Below are positions 39,226 to 47,887 of a DNA stretch of 64,000 bases, in pieces. Below the pieces are notes generated by a model. That model saw nothing but the letters and a program-made list of their open reading frames with translations, made no database searches and was not told the origin of the DNA. This stretch comes from Tritrichomonas musculus (taxonomy: Eukaryota > Parabasalia > Tritrichomonadida > Tritrichomonadidae), in NCBI GenBank assembly GCA_039105265.1, contig JAPFFF010000009.1, forward strand, positions 3,472,001 through 3,536,000, in the 5' to 3' direction. The position numbers were made by a program, and so were the translations under genes. The first letter of the stretch is position 1, and every line of letters starts with the position of its first letter.

Positions 39226-39658
39226 TTTTTATTTTTATTGTTTCTTATTATATAGTTGTCCACTTTCCATTTCATTTTGAAAATGTTATTTAATATAATT
39301 TTTTCTAGCCTTTGTAGAAGAAAAAACAAGGAAAGAAACTAATGTTAAGTTTTGAATGTTTTTGTAAATAAACGTTGTAATTAATTGTTAATAGCTAAGT
39401 TTTTTTTTCTCCATCTAGATTTTATAGAATTTAATCATTTATATATCAATAACTATTCAAAAAGTGAAAATAATCTCTTTCAAAAAGTTGTAGCTATAAA
39501 TTTTTATTAAATAGAACATAAAAAACATGGGATAATAATGTTGTTTGAATCATATTCATAAGTAAAATAAAAGAATGGAGTGTAGTAACACAATAGAGAA
39601 TTATTTATTTTGAGAAAACAATTTTCAATTTATGGACGGTTAATCAAAAAGATTTCAA
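39226..39658. promoter_or_regulatory. intergenic region upstream of the Rab gene
   Basis: 433 bp of AT-rich spacer. It contains two sense CAAAAAGT words (39458-39465 and 39481-39488) 170-200 bp before the Rab ATG, and a related TCAAAAAGATTTC immediately before the ATG. Confidence 0.4.
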
Positions 39659-40252
39659 ATGTCGCAGCCTCAATTTAACTTTAAATTCATCATTGTTGGA
39701 AATTCCGCTGTTGGAAAATCGTGCCTCCTCCTACGATTTGATGAGGACAGATTTCAACCAATCCACGATGTTACAGTTGGCGTTACTTTTTCAATCAAAA
39801 CTCTTCAAATCGATGGAAAAGATATAAAAGTACAAATTTGGGATACAGCTGGTCAAGAAATTTTCCGTTCAATCACTCGAAGTTATTACCGAGATAGCGC
39901 TTGCGCGATAATCGTATATGATATTACCGATCGTACATCTTTCGAAAAACTAGGTGATTGGGTTAGAGATGTTCGTAACCTTGCACCACCAGATTGCCAA
40001 CTAGTACTTGTTGGTAATAAACTCGATCTTGCTGCACAGAGAGTAGTTAGCACAAATGAAGGTGCTGACTTTGCTGATGAGCAGGGGCTATTGTTTTTTG
40101 AAGCTTCTGCTGCTTCAGGTGAAAATGTTCAGAAGTTATTTCAGCAATGCGTTGAAGCCGTTTTCCGTCGAGCACAGAATAGTAATAATAACACAAAACC
40201 GACTACAAATATTGTCCCTAATGATAAGAAGAAAGATTCATGTGGATGCTAA
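39659..40252 (+). CDS. Rab-family small GTPase (Rab2/4/14 group)
   Basis: 197 residues, ATG at 39659. A membrane-traffic GTPase with all nucleotide motifs: GNSAVGKS (14-21), switch I with DVTVGVTF, WDTAGQE (61-67), GNKLD (119-123), and EASAA (148-152) in place of the usual ETSAK. RFQPIHDVTVG and FRSITRSYYR are closest to Rab2/Rab14. The C-terminus is CGC, a CxC double-cysteine site for geranylgeranylation, after an Asn/Lys-rich hypervariable tail. The catalytic Gln (AGQE) is present, so it should hydrolyse GTP. Expected location: Golgi or endosomal membranes. It could be regulated by TBC proteins such as the one at 49758-51278, but no partner is proven. Trichomonads have many Rabs, so an exact orthologue is not assigned. 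Confidence 0.93.
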   Translation: MSQPQFNFKFIIVGNSAVGKSCLLLRFDEDRFQPIHDVTVGVTFSIKTLQIDGKDIKVQIWDTAGQEIFRSITRSYYRDSACAIIVYDITDRTSFEKLGDWVRDVRNLAPPDCQLVLVGNKLDLAAQRVVSTNEGADFADEQGLLFFEASAASGENVQKLFQQCVEAVFRRAQNSNNNTKPTTNIVPNDKKKDSCGC

Positions 40253-40554
40253 GACTTATTTTATTATGAGTTACTTTTTTTAATAAATGATTAAATATAT
40301 TGCGTTTAAATATATGTTTCATTGTTAAAGAGAAAATTTAGTTCATGCTATTTTTTAAATTTTTAATCATGTTAAATGAAAATAATCATATGAAAAGAAG
40401 TGCAAAAATATATTGTGTAATTAAATTTCATTCACAATCTATCTTATGATTCTTTGTTTCAAATTGTATTGAAATAAACAAACAAAAAGAAATAAATAAA
40501 AAAATCGGTTGATAAAAATTATCAACAAGTCTATCCAGTTGGTCTTAAAAAAAT
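40253..40554. other. intergenic, convergent 3' ends
   Basis: About 300 bp of AT-rich sequence between two convergent genes. Nothing else seen. Confidence 0.6.
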
Positions 40555-40974
40555 TCAGTATTTTGGATACGTTAGTAGTTGAGGTCGATAAGGCGAAATG
40601 GTGGCACAAAATCTTAGAGTTGCCAAATTTTTGTTTTCGTTATACATTGGAAAATGAATTGTTTTTGCATTTCCGCTTGGCATTGAGCCAAGAGATATTC
40701 TGCAACGAGCGAGTGATACAATTTCATGATTGCGTCCATAGGTGCATAAAGATATATAAAGATATGAAAGTTGAATATCATTTAAATTTAAAATTAAGCG
40801 AAAAGGATAGTTCCATGTTGGTTTTGATTTGCATTTTGTTGATGGAGTTGAAAAAGGCTGTGATAAACCATCTGCCATGATCACAAGCCACACTGGTTCT
40901 TTATTTTTAGAAATTTCTGGTTGAAATTCAGCATCTGAAACTACTACATCTAAAAGCCACATTGATTGAATCAT
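40555..40974 (-). CDS. small C2-like domain protein
   Basis: 139 residues, ATG at 40972-40974. The layout is that of a C2 beta-sandwich: LLDVVVSDAEF at the start, PVWLVIMADG, a TPSTKCKSKPTWNYPFRLIL segment (family: KT.....NPxWNExFxF), then LSYLYISLCTYGR and SLARCRISLGSMPSGN (family: LGxxxIxLxxL). The acidic calcium-binding loops are poorly conserved, so calcium binding is doubtful. C2 domains bind phospholipids or protein partners; single-domain forms are common in trichomonads. There is no signal peptide or transmembrane segment. A CAAAAAGT word lies 40 bp upstream of the ATG in the sense direction. Confidence 0.7.
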   Translation of the reverse strand: MIQSMWLLDVVVSDAEFQPEISKNKEPVWLVIMADGLSQPFSTPSTKCKSKPTWNYPFRLILNLNDIQLSYLYISLCTYGRNHEIVSLARCRISLGSMPSGNAKTIHFPMYNENKNLATLRFCATISPYRPQLLTYPKY

Positions 40975-41962
40975 TTGAAATATAATGCCAAATTAATGAT
41001 TAAAAATCTTGAAACTTTTTGAAAAATAATCAAAAAAATAAAATGAACTTTTAGAGGTATACATGTGAAGTGAAAACTCGTTATTTAATTTTTTATTTTG
41101 GCTTTAATTGAATGAATATTTTATCTGATGAAAAAATATCAGGATTATTTACTTCTGCATATTCAATACTGACATTTGCCATAATTGGTTTTATTGGATG
41201 TTGAGAATTTAAAAACGATTTAAAAAATAATGTTTCGTTTATATCTCGAGTCTAATAAATAATTTATGAATTACAAATCAATAATAATATTTTATATTTT
41301 ATTTATAAAATATATTATCTGTTGTATTTCCAAATTATTAGCCATATATAGATTTAAATACTAAATTTTAAAAAATTTAAGAAAATTAACTATTTCTCAA
41401 TTGATTTACGAAATAATTATACATTAATTGTATAATATAATAATAATTAATATTTAAATAATTTATAATATGTAAATAAGTTACTTTATACTCTGTTTTT
41501 AAAGAAAAATGTATTTAATATTTTGCATTTTTTTAAAATATTTTTCATCGTATTTTTGTACGTTATTATTTTTTAGTGACGTGAGATGATTTTTTCCGGT
41601 GAAGTGAAGTTAATAGTGAAGTGATTCTTGAAAAACATAAATTTGCTCATCTTCATAAAAATATTAAAAAAAATTTTTTTATAAAGGAAAATTATTAATT
41701 ATTATATTATAATTATAATTATAATATTTAATCTATTGAAAACCAAAAAATAATCACAATACAAGCCAACTTATTTTTTTAGAAATTCAATTAAAATCAT
41801 CGTTTAATTTAATATTTCATTTTTTTTTTTTTTTTTGTTAGTTTATCTATTTAATATATTATGTAAAACTTAAATATAAAATGCATATTATATATAAATT
41901 ATAATATAAATTATATATATCAAATAAAATAATGTTTTAATGAAAATACTACTAAACTGCAA
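40975..41962. other. AT-rich intergenic sequence
   Basis: About 1 kb of very AT-rich DNA with a T tract at 41820-41836. The minus-sense CAAAAAGT word (41014-41021) probably belongs to the C2-like gene. No gene seen. Confidence 0.55.
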
Positions 41963-42553
41963 CCAAAAACTCAGTACCACCAAAGTTCTCAAAAAAGGGA
42001 AAATTCAAAAGAAATGAAGAGAAAATAAAATAAAATTGCCTCAAAAAGTGAAAATAATTGGTACTGAGATTTTGGCCGCTTCAAAAAGTTTATAAAAATA
42101 AAAAATATATCTCTTAATTATCTTAATTATTAACACTGTAATTACTTTTTTTTCCTAAGTTTCCATTTAGCATATGTGTGTTGACTTTTAAGTTATATAT
42201 AAAAAAAAGATCTTGAGGAAAATAACTTAAATATAGTATTGTATCTATAACAGTATTAGTTGGAACTAGTCATAAGGAAAAGCTTTCCTATTTTTCTGTC
42301 GGATTACTAAATAAGGTAGGTAAGAATATCAAGTAACAATGTAATTTCAAAGATATGCGATTTTATAAAAGCATGACAAAATTGGAAAAATCTTGCAATT
42401 CATGGTATAATACATCGGATGTACATTTGGTGATATCAGTATTGGGAGTCTAAAAGCGATAGTTGTCCTAATTTGCTACGATTTTAAGAAAAAAAAAATA
42501 TTAAACATATATAAAACTTTTTGATAACTTATTTGGTGGTACTGACTTTTTGG
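41963..42553. mobile_element. possible small inverted-repeat element (MITE-like)
   Basis: TCAGTACCACCAAA at 41971-41984 is perfectly inverted at 42532-42545, and the similarity extends outward (CCAAAAA(C/G) before it) and inward (GTT(A/C)TCAAAAA after it). A third, shorter inverted copy lies at 42058-42074 (GGTACTGAGATTTTGG), so 41963-42074 alone could also fold back. No ORF. Target duplication unclear. Confidence 0.45.
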
Positions 42554-42704
42554 GGATCAACTAAAGTATAGTAACTTACTATACTATTAGTAAGGCTTTT
42601 CTGAAGAACCTTCAAAAAGTGGAAATCATTCAGAAAAAATAATCTATATAAAATAATTGAAAAAACAAATCTTTTTATATTTTTACATAATTTTTACCGA
42701 TTCT

Positions 42705-42773
42705 TACCGCCAGCCGCGGGTTCTCGACTCGGCTTCGCTTCGCTCAGCCTCGCTCGACGCCCGCTAGGCGGTA
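42705..42773. repeat. GC-rich island with nested inverted repeats
   Basis: A sharp GC-rich island in AT-rich DNA. TACCGCC (42705-42711) pairs with GGCGGTA (42767-42773), and GCGGG (42716-42720) with CCCGC (42760-42764). The loop repeats CTCGGCTTCGCTTCGCTC and CAGCCTCGCTCG. It resembles bacterial-style or element-internal hairpins. No function assigned. Confidence 0.6.
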
Positions 42774-43360
42774 TGTAGTCTCATCTCTAATATAACGATG
42801 CATCATTGATTCCTGTATTCTTTTTGATTTCTCAAAATCAACCATTCATTAATATTATCTTTCAAGCTTATGTATTCTTACTTATATTTAGGTATATAAA
42901 GAAACTCACTAAATTAAAAATGAAAAAATCTCATATTCATCAACTTTTCTCTGTAAAAAAATTGAATGAAAAAGAGTGTAATTAAAATTGAATTCATTTT
43001 TTTTTCAATTTACCTTTCTAGAGTAGATGCAACAAATTCAAAACATGATTGTATTTTTTTTTGAAATGTGATATGAAAATTCTTTTTTTTTCTAAAATAT
43101 TTATCAGTTGTATTTATTATTTCGGAAAGTAAATAATAAAATATATGTTGCAATGAGTTGTTTATTGATATTTAATATAGTGTATGCTAAATAATTATAA
43201 ATTGTAAACTTTTTTGTTGGTTATTAGTAGACCTTCGGCGGTTATATAAATTACGGTAACTTCACTGTTTTTTGAATAGTTTATTTGAAAAAAAGTAAAA
43301 CGGTACACTGAAGACAAAAAACGGAATTATCCGCACGGCAAAACTTTTTGTTTGATTGAA
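42774..43360. other. intergenic sequence before the nested Tc1 element
   Basis: AT-rich. 43228-43245 (TAGTAGACCTTCGGCGG) has a loose inverted counterpart at about 45304-45320 (CGGTCGAAAGGTCTA), which may be the eroded outer ends of an older element. No gene. Confidence 0.4.
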
Positions 43361-43402
43361 TATATTAAAATATTTTTCAGTCTATTATAAAAAGGATCTT
43401 TT
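43361..43402. repeat. 42-bp inverted repeat, left copy, flanking the Tc1 element
   Basis: Perfect inverted match to 45362-45403, beginning TATATTAAAATATTTTTCAG and ending AAAGGATCTTTT. Part of it (TTTTTGTTTGATTGAATA ... TTTTTCAGTCTA) is also directly duplicated at 43400-43428. The pair brackets the Tc1 element and is not part of its terminal repeats. Confidence 0.85.
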
Positions 43403-43523
43403 TGTTTGATTGAATATTTTTCAGTCTAAACTGAAACGCAAATTTTCGTACGATTCAATTTTTTTTTCTATACTTTTCAAAGGCAAAAAAATAATTTTTA
43501 ACAAAATTTAAGAGTATAAAAAA

Positions 43524-43552
43524 AAATTGAACCGTACGAAAATTTGCGTTCA
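43524..43552. repeat. internal third copy of the Tc1 terminal repeat
   Basis: ATTGAACCGTACGAAAATTT followed by GCGTT repeats, in inverted orientation, the left terminal repeat at 43431-43463 with one mismatch (ACC for ATC). The flanking T8-CTATACTTTT and AAGAGTATA-A9 also pair, so 43431-43552 is a 120-bp foldback. Possibly a miniature copy formed by aberrant transposition. Confidence 0.75.
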
Positions 43553-43639
43553 CAAATTTTGATAAGTTTATTTTATTTATATATAAAATTAATTGAAAAT
43601 TAAAAAAATAAAATAAAATTAATTGAAAATATTATAAAA

Positions 43640-45154
43640 TTAATCATTATTTTCGTCATCAGAAGAATACTCATTTTCACGTTCTGGATGACTATTTCTT
43701 GTACAATTCACTAGATTTAAATGCCTCCCAATGACTGAAATATCTAAAGGAACTTGATTAAATAAATTTACGTGATTTGTATAATCTCTGATTTTACCAT
43801 CAAGCTCATTGCATTTAATCCGAAGAGAACTAGGTTCAATTTGAATGTTAGGAGACAATATTTTGGAATTATCTTTCCATTTTCTGGGATTTTTCTGATT
43901 TTGTTGATAAATGTTATAATTGTCATCAGGAGTAAGCAGTAATGGAAATTCCTTTGCTTTGTCTTCTTCTGGAATATCATGTTTGTGGTTTGAAAGGTAG
44001 TGCGAGATGCTTTGTCCGCCTACATCGTGGCACATTTGTATTCGATATTGAAAACTGTCTATTAACGAATTAACGGTTTCCAATTTTATCGTTTTCCAAA
44101 TATTTCTAATGGCTTCTTTTAATTCTTCTTTATTTTTTGGAATGTAATTCAATTTTTGTAATTTTCGTTTGACTATCGCCCATATCATTTCAATGGGCGA
44201 CAGATCGGGGCTATTTGGAGGCCACCCATATAGTATTCTTGCATTTTGCTCTATAAATTTAATTGATTTTTGAGTTGTGTGGCAAGGAGCGCCATCTTGC
44301 TCATACAAATAATTAAATGGTCCAAATTTATCGTTCAACTTTTTGAATAAGTCGCTTTGAATTAATAAATTTATATATTTGTCGGTGTTTAATGAACCTT
44401 CTATAAAATAAACATCAGATATATAATTATAACCGATAGCAGCAAATATCATTACACTGATTGAAAATTTTTCTGTTGAAATAGTAGTGAATTCAGAATA
44501 ATCATCTGATCTAAACCATCTTTTTGAGCAGTCTGGACCACCACAAATCCTACACTCATCGGTAAATATAATTCTTCTGGTAATTGTGCTTAAATTATAG
44601 GATATATTATTTAAAAGATTATAACAAAAATTATATCTGTTAAATACTTGTGCCTTACTCAACATTTGAATATGTCGTGGGTTTCTGAATTTATATTTGT
44701 TTTCTATTAACCGACGGTTAACTGTATCATGCGAAATTAACAAATTAAATTTTAAAAATATCAACCTTGCAATTTCATTTGCATATATAATACCAGAATT
44801 TGCGGTTTCAACGATGAAATCATCTATTTCATCTGTAGTTTTTCGTTTGTGTCTTTTAGAGCCGTCCATTTCACTAAGTATTCTGTTAATTCTATATGAA
44901 CCGACTCCAAAGTGATCTCTTGTTTGCGTAATAGTGTGGTTTTTTATATATTCGAAAATATCTATATCTTTAACATTCATGTTTTTGAAAGGTATCATTT
45001 CATGAATGCTTTTATTATTGTTGTTTAAATCCAAAGTTTGTAATGGCCTTCTTGGAGTGAGACTCTTTGGTTTAATATTAGGAGGAGGATGTCTTGGCTG
45101 AGTAAGTACAAATTGGCAAGGAAAATAATATCTTGGGTATATAGATGGAAACAT
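43640..45154 (-). CDS. Tc1-like DD34E transposase
   Basis: 504 residues, ATG at 45152-45154. An N-terminal proline-rich extension (1-45) precedes a helix-turn-helix region (about 65-165; IFEYIKNHTITQTRDHFGVG and LLISHDTVNRRLIENKYKF), followed by the DDE_3 core: Asp199 (IIFTDECRI), Asp287 (YLYEQDGAPCHT) and Glu322 (WPPNSPDLSPIEMIW), with 34 residues between the last two, the Tc1 spacing. The C-terminal 120 residues extend beyond usual Tc1 length (about 340 residues) and end in an acidic YSSDDENND. The enzyme cuts at the 35-bp ends and inserts at TA. All catalytic residues are present and there is no frame break. Confidence 0.95.
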   Translation of the reverse strand: MFPSIYPRYYFPCQFVLTQPRHPPPNIKPKSLTPRRPLQTLDLNNNNKSIHEMIPFKNMNVKDIDIFEYIKNHTITQTRDHFGVGSYRINRILSEMDGSKRHKRKTTDEIDDFIVETANSGIIYANEIARLIFLKFNLLISHDTVNRRLIENKYKFRNPRHIQMLSKAQVFNRYNFCYNLLNNISYNLSTITRRIIFTDECRICGGPDCSKRWFRSDDYSEFTTISTEKFSISVMIFAAIGYNYISDVYFIEGSLNTDKYINLLIQSDLFKKLNDKFGPFNYLYEQDGAPCHTTQKSIKFIEQNARILYGWPPNSPDLSPIEMIWAIVKRKLQKLNYIPKNKEELKEAIRNIWKTIKLETVNSLIDSFQYRIQMCHDVGGQSISHYLSNHKHDIPEEDKAKEFPLLLTPDDNYNIYQQNQKNPRKWKDNSKILSPNIQIEPSSLRIKCNELDGKIRDYTNHVNLFNQVPLDISVIGRHLNLVNCTRNSHPERENEYSSDDENND

Positions 45155-45361
45155 GTTTTATTTTTAATTTGAATTGCATTTAAAAAAATTCAATGAGGTA
45201 ATTGAAAAATTGAATCGTACGAAAATTTGCGTTTCAGTTTATTATATTAAAATTTTTACGTTTGTAAACTACGGTTTGACAACGGAACACCATAAAAACG
45301 GCACACGGTCGAAAGGTCTAGGTTATTAGTATTTTTTTTTATTAAAAGCAAGGTTCCAATG

Positions 45362-45403
45362 AAAAGATCCTTTTTATAATAGACTGAAAAATATTTTAAT
45401 ATA
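45362..45403. repeat. 42-bp inverted repeat, right copy
   Basis: Reverse complement of 43361-43402 with no mismatch. It lies 122 bp outside the right end of the Tc1 element. Confidence 0.85.
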
Positions 45404-46118
45404 TGCAAAAATGATTAATCATGATATTATTTCAAATTTTATAGATAATTATAATATGAATTTGGATTGATTATTTTTGGATTTCTTTGGGTTTAAAGCT
45501 GGATTCATGGGATAGTGAAGAACTTGCAGATTCACTAAGTTGGAAATCTTTCATTTAATAATTCAAATCCAATTCAAAAAGATAATTTAAAAAGAAAGAA
45601 TTCTATTTTTTGTTTTGTTACAAAATTTTTCACATTTTTTCATGAATAGAATTAAAATTTAGCTTAACGCGACCAAGGAATTATTCTCATATATTTGATA
45701 TTTATTTATTTATAATTAATTTTATATTTTTACCAAATAAAGGATGACCGCATGCACATTTTTAGCATCGTGAATTTATACATTTTTCCAAGGAATTTTA
45801 ATCTTTTATTTAAAAAGTGCAAACGCTCAAAATAAAGTTTTATATTATGTTATTATAAAATCATAAAACCTTCTTACCAATGAGAAAAAACAATTTGACA
45901 GTCCACTTTTTGAGAGGGCTTGTCCAAAAAATTTCGTTGCAGCTACTCTACCTTTCTCTTAAATGAATTTGAAAAAAATGAATTCAATCATTTCATGCAA
46001 TCTTAGCTAATAGAAATGTGATTTTATTGACTAAAAAAAATAATTAACATGAATAGATATTTATGAGATCGCTATTTAAATTAATGTATCTTGTTTAAAT
46101 AAATGGATTGGTATCATT
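45404..46118. other. AT-rich intergenic sequence
   Basis: No gene seen. One minus-sense CAAAAAGT word near 45908. The 3' end of the AP endonuclease gene borders it. Confidence 0.55.
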
Positions 46119-47327
46119 TTACTTTTTCTTTTTATTTGTTTTCTTTGCTTGACCTTTCTTAGTTGCCTTTGATGATCTTTGGACCTGTTCAGACTCTTGA
46201 TCATCGTCATCATTATTAATATCTTCTTTTTTCTCTGGTTCTTCGTCTTTTTTCTCTGATTCCTCATCTTTTTTCTTTGGATCTTCATCTTTTTTCTCCG
46301 ATTCTTCATTGGGTTTTTTAAATATTGCGCCAGAATTGAGAACTGTAATTCCTGGTTCTTTTACTGGCACATCTCCTTCTGAGAGCACTTTGTCTTTATT
46401 AAGAATTAGAACGCAGGGAGAATGATCGCTGAAATTCGTATTTAAAATTAAACAATCTACTATTGAATCATTATCAATGGTGTTGGTCGGCATAACAAAA
46501 TAATCCAGTCTCCATCCATGATTTTTGGCTTTCATATTAAATCTATAACTGAAAAAGCTAAATTGTTGTTTCTTGGGATAAAGATGTCTGAAGATATCTG
46601 TATATCCGCTTTTGAGAAAATCATCAAACCATTTTCTTTCTTCTGGAGTGTATCCAGCACATTTTTCTTTTCCTTTTGTATCAAAAATATCTATTGGCTG
46701 ATGTGCAACATTTAAATCGCCGCATAAAATTGTTGTTTTTTTTTTACACAACTCATCCATGAGATTTTTGAGCTTTGGATTCCATGTATTAATTTTATAA
46801 TCAAGCCTTTCGAGTTTCATGCCAGCATTTGGTACGTAAGTATTAATAAGGTAGAAATTGCTGTATTCTATTAAAATAATTCTACCTTCACTATCATTGA
46901 AGCCAGGTTTAATCGATATTGGTTGAATTTTTGTATATATGCATGTTCCTGAGTACCCTTTTTTTTGCTCTGAGTTGAAGAAGTATCCATAATATCCATC
47001 AATGATGTAATTATCAAAGCCAGTAGGTGATTTACTATGCAGTTTAGTTTCTTGAACACAAATGATATCAGCATCTTCGTATTTAACATAGTCCATAAAC
47101 CCTTTTTTGCATGCTGCTGGTAAAGAGCCAGCGTTTACAGTAACTATTTTAACAACTTTGTCAATATCAAATGTAGGTTTTGAATCTGCTTCAATTTTTT
47201 CATTTTCATTATTTGGCTGCTCGTTGTTTTCTTGATTTTCATCATTTATATCTTCCTCATGACTTTCTTCATCTTGTTTCTGATTTTTTTTTGAATTTGA
47301 TTTCTTTGCTTGTCTCTTTCTCCTCAT
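46119..47327 (-). CDS. APEX1: AP endonuclease of the exonuclease III/APE1 family
   Basis: 402 residues, ATG at 47325-47327. It incises DNA 5' of abasic sites in base excision repair, in the nucleus. The catalytic domain spans about 58-310 and shows the family set: VNAGSLPA (Asn66), VQETKLH (Glu93), YSGTCIYTK, NTYVPNAG (Tyr164), CGDLNVAH (Asp204, Asn206), FSFFSYRFNMKAKNHGWRLD and FSDHSPC (Asp301, His302). The first 55 residues are lysine/glutamate-rich with a basic start (RRKRQAKKSNSKKNQK), a probable nuclear signal. The C-terminal 90 residues hold short charged repeats (KKDEEPEKKDEE type) and a KKxxKKTNKKKK end. The APE1 redox Cys is not discernible. The gene is divergent from the PDK1-like kinase, with 560 bp between starts. 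Confidence 0.94.
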   Translation of the reverse strand: MRRKRQAKKSNSKKNQKQDEESHEEDINDENQENNEQPNNENEKIEADSKPTFDIDKVVKIVTVNAGSLPAACKKGFMDYVKYEDADIICVQETKLHSKSPTGFDNYIIDGYYGYFFNSEQKKGYSGTCIYTKIQPISIKPGFNDSEGRIILIEYSNFYLINTYVPNAGMKLERLDYKINTWNPKLKNLMDELCKKKTTILCGDLNVAHQPIDIFDTKGKEKCAGYTPEERKWFDDFLKSGYTDIFRHLYPKKQQFSFFSYRFNMKAKNHGWRLDYFVMPTNTIDNDSIVDCLILNTNFSDHSPCVLILNKDKVLSEGDVPVKEPGITVLNSGAIFKKPNEESEKKDEDPKKKDEESEKKDEEPEKKEDINNDDDDQESEQVQRSSKATKKGQAKKTNKKKK

Positions 47328-47887
47328 TAAGTAAATATTCTGTTCTCATATGGTCACTTAATTCATCATGTAAATTTATGCTTTATTCATTTGAAGTAGA
47401 TTGATTGATTCCAAATTATTATTTATTATTAATTTTTGTCAATTTATTTATAAAACGCATTAATCTTAATATATTTGTAACAAATATAAGATTAATGAAT
47501 TTTATCAAAAATAGTTTGGACTCTTGCAAACGATCCATCTGAAACAAAATTAGGTATTTTTAACAAAATAATCCATTTCGTTAGTAAGATAATTAGAATT
47601 AGTTTTGATTATTTTTGATTTTGAGTTAGTAAAATTTTAGAATTATATTAATCTAAATCAATATAAACTAGTTAAAATGAAATTCGCGAGTTTTTTTGTA
47701 AAGTATGAAGATCAAAATTAAAAAAATAGAACGATTGGTAACTTTTGTCGTCATTCAAAAAGTTGTTTATTCATATCACATGTTGAAAATTGAAAGCATT
47801 CAATTTTTTTAATAGAATTTTGAATTGCTTTTTTGAGATAAAAGATAATAAACCATTTTTTCTATTAAAAGATAATTAGCATTCGAA
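47328..47887. promoter_or_regulatory. divergent promoter region, APE1-like and PDK1-like genes
   Basis: 560 bp AT-rich. A sense TTCAAAAAGTTG word (47754-47765) lies 125 bp before the kinase ATG. GATAATTAGCATTCGAA precedes that ATG directly. No other feature. Confidence 0.45.

Larger units (their letters stand above)
43429..45239 (-). mobile_element. intact 1.8-kb Tc1-like transposon
   Basis: Perfect 35-bp terminal inverted repeats (43429-43463 and 45205-45239), starting AACTGAAACGCAAATTTTCG, bounded by TA on both sides (43427-43428 and 45240-45241). It contains one uninterrupted DD34E transposase gene on the minus strand. Identical ends, intact target duplication and intact ORF suggest a recent, possibly active insertion. 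An extra inverted copy of the terminal repeat lies inside the left end (see 43524-43552). Confidence 0.95.
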
